NCBI GenBank assembly: GCA_036507695.1
Contig: DATCIR010000178.1
Location: forward strand, 1-8,527
DNA length: 8,527 nt
Direction: 5' to 3'
Origin: JAKEGK01 sp036507695
GTDB lineage: Bacteria > Pseudomonadota > Gammaproteobacteria > SZUA-152
This document shows, in pieces, positions 7,167 through 8,527 of the stretch. The notes under the pieces are model-generated. The model was not told where the DNA came from. It saw only the letters and a program-made list of their open reading frames with translations, and did not search any database. Made by a program: the position numbers and the translations under genes. Position 1 is the first letter of the stretch. Each line of letters begins with the position of its first letter.

Positions 7167-7173
7167 CCACCTC
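7167..7173 (-). promoter_or_regulatory. Strong ribosome binding site that fixes the lipoprotein start
   Basis: Read on the minus strand, GAGGTGG ends 4 bases before the ATG at 7162, with GAGG 7 bases away. The upstream in-frame ATG at 7228 would add 22 residues in front of the signal peptide and lacks such a site. Confidence 0.75.
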
Positions 7174-7342
7174 GTTCTTTTCCGGTTATTTCTGCGAGAA
7201 ACTCACGCGGTAAATTACCACAATACACTAGCTATTGAATCCGTAACGCGCTATTAATCCTGCAACGCGAAAATGTCACTTTGCAGTTGCGGCCCCCTTG
7301 CATAACCCGGCAGCGAGCAGCCGCGGAAACCCCTCTCTAGTC

Positions 7343-7374
7343 TGTTTATTATTTGATCAACTGAATAATAAACA
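7343..7374. promoter_or_regulatory. Perfect 11-bp inverted repeat, candidate operator
   Basis: TGTTTATTATT and AATAATAAACA are exact reverse complements separated by ten bases containing TGATCA. The arms are AT-rich and no T-run suited to termination follows. A dimeric regulator site fits better than a terminator. It lies about 180 bases before the lipoprotein start and 370 bases before the PAS gene. Confidence 0.5.
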
Positions 7375-7510
7375 TCTTAAAAAACTAGGAGCTTTATTTC
7401 CATCTCCAAATTAGCAGCCTGCCGACTATTGAGAGGGATTTCCGGCTAATCCATATAACCACTTGTTTATACAGTTAATTATTCCAACAAGAAAATGCTG
7501 GAAGCCGGCT

Positions 7511-7538
7511 CGTTGAAGCGTTTATTGCAATTTCAACG
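7511..7538. repeat. 7-bp inverted repeat in the intergenic region
   Basis: CGTTGAA (7511-7517) and TTCAACG (7532-7538) are exact complements around a 14-base loop. This could be an RNA hairpin or a protein site. It is short enough to be chance. Confidence 0.3.
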
Positions 7539-7602
7539 TCGCGCCAAAGCCGGAACCACGCTTAAATTTCTTATCCGTATAAATGATAACTAGCAGGTTT
7601 TA

Positions 7603-7630
7603 TTGAACAATCCAATAAATTAACTATAGT
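7603..7630 (+). promoter_or_regulatory. Probable sigma-70 promoter of the PAS gene
   Basis: TTGAAC (4 of 6 to TTGACA) and TATAGT (5 of 6 to TATAAT) are separated by 16 bases. Initiation near 7637 would give a leader of about 110 bases before the ATG at 7748. The -10 box lies inside a perfect palindrome, so a repressor could act there. Confidence 0.5.
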
Positions 7631-7645
7631 TAACTCAGTGAGTTA
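7620..7645. promoter_or_regulatory. Two overlapping palindromes over the -10 box and start site
   Basis: TTAACTATAGTTAA (7620-7633) is a perfect 14-bp palindrome. It overlaps TAACTCA-G-TGAGTTA (7631-7645), a perfect odd dyad. Both repeat the half-site TAACT. Their position over the predicted -10 box and start site suggests an operator. Confidence 0.45.
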
Positions 7646-7688
7646 GTCGGAAATAAGACTTAAGCGACCCAATGCCCTGATGAGAACG

Positions 7689-7732
7689 CGCCTTAGTTCA
7701 ACCAGGACAAGTAGCCGTTTCAGTGTAAGGCG
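7689..7732 (+). promoter_or_regulatory. Leader stem that would hide the PAS-gene ribosome site
   Basis: CGCCTTA (7689-7695) is the exact complement of TAAGGCG (7726-7732), which overlaps the only Shine-Dalgarno-like stretch (AAGGCGGGG) before the ATG at 7748. Pairing would sequester that stretch. The stretch also lies 12 or more bases from the ATG, which is unusually far. Confidence 0.35.
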
Positions 7733-7747
7733 GGGATTACTTCTACC

Positions 7748-8527
7748 ATGACCCAGGCAACAGCTGTCAAACACAAACGCAGCCTGCTACGGCGAGTCAC
7801 ATCCGCGCTGACAGGCTCAACTGACAAACGTACGCCTCCCCACCAGGCAGAACCCGCAACCATTAACCAGCAAATCGACATCCTGACCAATCAACTTAAG
7901 TCGCAAGAACTGCAACTGAGACGGAAAACACAGCTTTTGCAGCGCACCACGTGGGAACTCAACCGGGCTTATGAAAAATATGCCGAGCTTTATGAGCTGA
8001 CACCGGTTGGTTACTTTAATTTATCCCGCAAAGGTATCGTGCTAAATGCGAATAATAGAGCGGCAACCTTGCTTAACTGGGATGTGGAACAAATCATTGG
8101 CAAGCCGCTGTCTAACTTTGTTCATCACGGCAGTTTAAGTACTTATTATGAGTTCATTACCAATCCAAAAATATTACGCCCGCCTTCCGTCTGTGAACTT
8201 AAATTTGTGCGGCAACGCGGACTGCCCTTTGATGCATTAATGGAAGTGTGCTTCCGGCGCAACAAACACGGCGCCATTACTGAAATCATGGTTCTGTTGA
8301 GCGATAACACAGAAAGCAAGGAATATGAAAATGCCATGTTTGCGGAAATGGATCGCGCGCAGGTAACCCTGCACTCCATCGGCGACGGTGTGATTACCAC
8401 GGATACCGACGGAATTATCGACTACATGAACCCGGTTGCCGAGAACCTGACCGGCTGGTCTACGCAAACAGCCATTGGCAAGCGCTTGCAAAGCGTTTTT
8501 CAAGTAGTCAACGCCAATTCAAATCAA
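7748..8527 (+). CDS. Tandem-PAS signalling protein, N-terminal part (runs off the window)
   Basis: The frame is open for 260 codons to the end of the window with no stop. An in-frame TAG at 7712-7714 limits the start, and 7748 is the only ATG in between. A basic N-terminus (KHKRSLLRR) is followed by a predicted coiled coil rich in Gln, Leu and Lys (about 39-80). PAS domain 1 spans about 81-190 (LYELTPVGYFNLSRKG...ANNRAATLLNW). PAS domain 2 begins at about 203 (LHSIGDGVITTDTDGIIDYMNPVAENLTGW) and is cut by the window edge. No signal peptide or membrane segment is seen, so it should be cytosolic. PAS repeats of the second type often precede GGDEF/EAL or histidine-kinase output domains, but the output here is outside the window and unknown. 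Confidence 0.88.
   Translation, partial: MTQATAVKHKRSLLRRVTSALTGSTDKRTPPHQAEPATINQQIDILTNQLKSQELQLRRKTQLLQRTTWELNRAYEKYAELYELTPVGYFNLSRKGIVLNANNRAATLLNWDVEQIIGKPLSNFVHHGSLSTYYEFITNPKILRPPSVCELKFVRQRGLPFDALMEVCFRRNKHGAITEIMVLLSDNTESKEYENAMFAEMDRAQVTLHSIGDGVITTDTDGIIDYMNPVAENLTGWSTQTAIGKRLQSVFQVVNANSNQ

Larger units (their letters stand above)
7163..7747. other. Long AT-rich, palindrome-rich divergent intergenic region
   Basis: These 585 bases separate the divergent lipoprotein and PAS genes. No credible coding frame, tRNA or mobile gene is visible. The region carries several perfect dyads, listed separately, and a good sigma-70-like promoter towards the PAS gene. The lipoprotein promoter should lie near 7200-7260, but I see only weak boxes there. 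A small RNA between 7380 and 7600 cannot be excluded. Confidence 0.6.

Noticed and set aside
7163..7228. Upstream start (7228) for the lipoprotein giving 139 residues
   Set aside because: It would place 22 polar residues before the signal peptide and ignores the strong GAGGTGG site before the ATG at 7162.
7637..7747. Cyclic-di-GMP or other riboswitch in the PAS-gene leader
   Set aside because: I could not match the conserved core of any known riboswitch class. Only simple stems are visible.
8146..8503. Minus-strand open frames of 84 and 88 codons
   Set aside because: They lie opposite the open PAS-domain frame, which has clear domain motifs.

Overview
The window looks like chromosomal DNA of a gammaproteobacterium. 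It has roughly even GC, dense protein coding on both strands, a DUF1631 protein, a PAS sensor, and an outer-membrane-type lipoprotein. A Cellvibrio/Saccharophagus/Pseudomonas-like lineage is a guess from protein style only. I see no rRNA, tRNA, CRISPR array, transposase or phage gene.

Layout. (1) Positions 1-2283, minus strand: a tight operon of an FGGY sugar/polyol kinase related to glycerol kinase, a cytosolic glycerophosphodiester phosphodiesterase (GDPD), and the first 13 residues of a dinucleotide-binding oxidoreductase, probably a glycerol-3-phosphate dehydrogenase. Together they would feed glycerol-type substrates and deacylated phospholipid headgroups into glycerol-3-phosphate and then central metabolism. 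(2) Positions 2284-2920: a divergent intergenic region holding a 222-bp non-coding element with perfect 16-bp terminal inverted repeats, a candidate AGTT target duplication and nested hairpins. It is MITE-like. (3) Positions 2921-4066, plus strand: a fusion of an Hpt phosphotransfer domain and a partly degenerate HD-GYP domain. (4) Positions 4184-6499, minus strand: a 771-residue DUF1631 protein, convergent with the previous gene. (5) Positions 6809-7162, minus strand: a small lipoprotein. (6) Positions 7163-7747: a long, AT-rich, palindrome-rich non-coding region. (7) Positions 7748-8527, plus strand: the 5' part of a tandem-PAS signalling protein that runs off the window.

The second half is rich in proteins of the kind used in two-component and cyclic-di-GMP signalling (Hpt, HD-GYP, PAS). 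Whether they act together cannot be shown from sequence alone, since each gene appears to have its own transcription unit.

I found no clear new multi-gene system. The observations most worth following are the MITE-like element, the substrate-site changes in the FGGY kinase, the Hpt/HD-GYP fusion with substituted motif residues, and the structured leader of the PAS gene.
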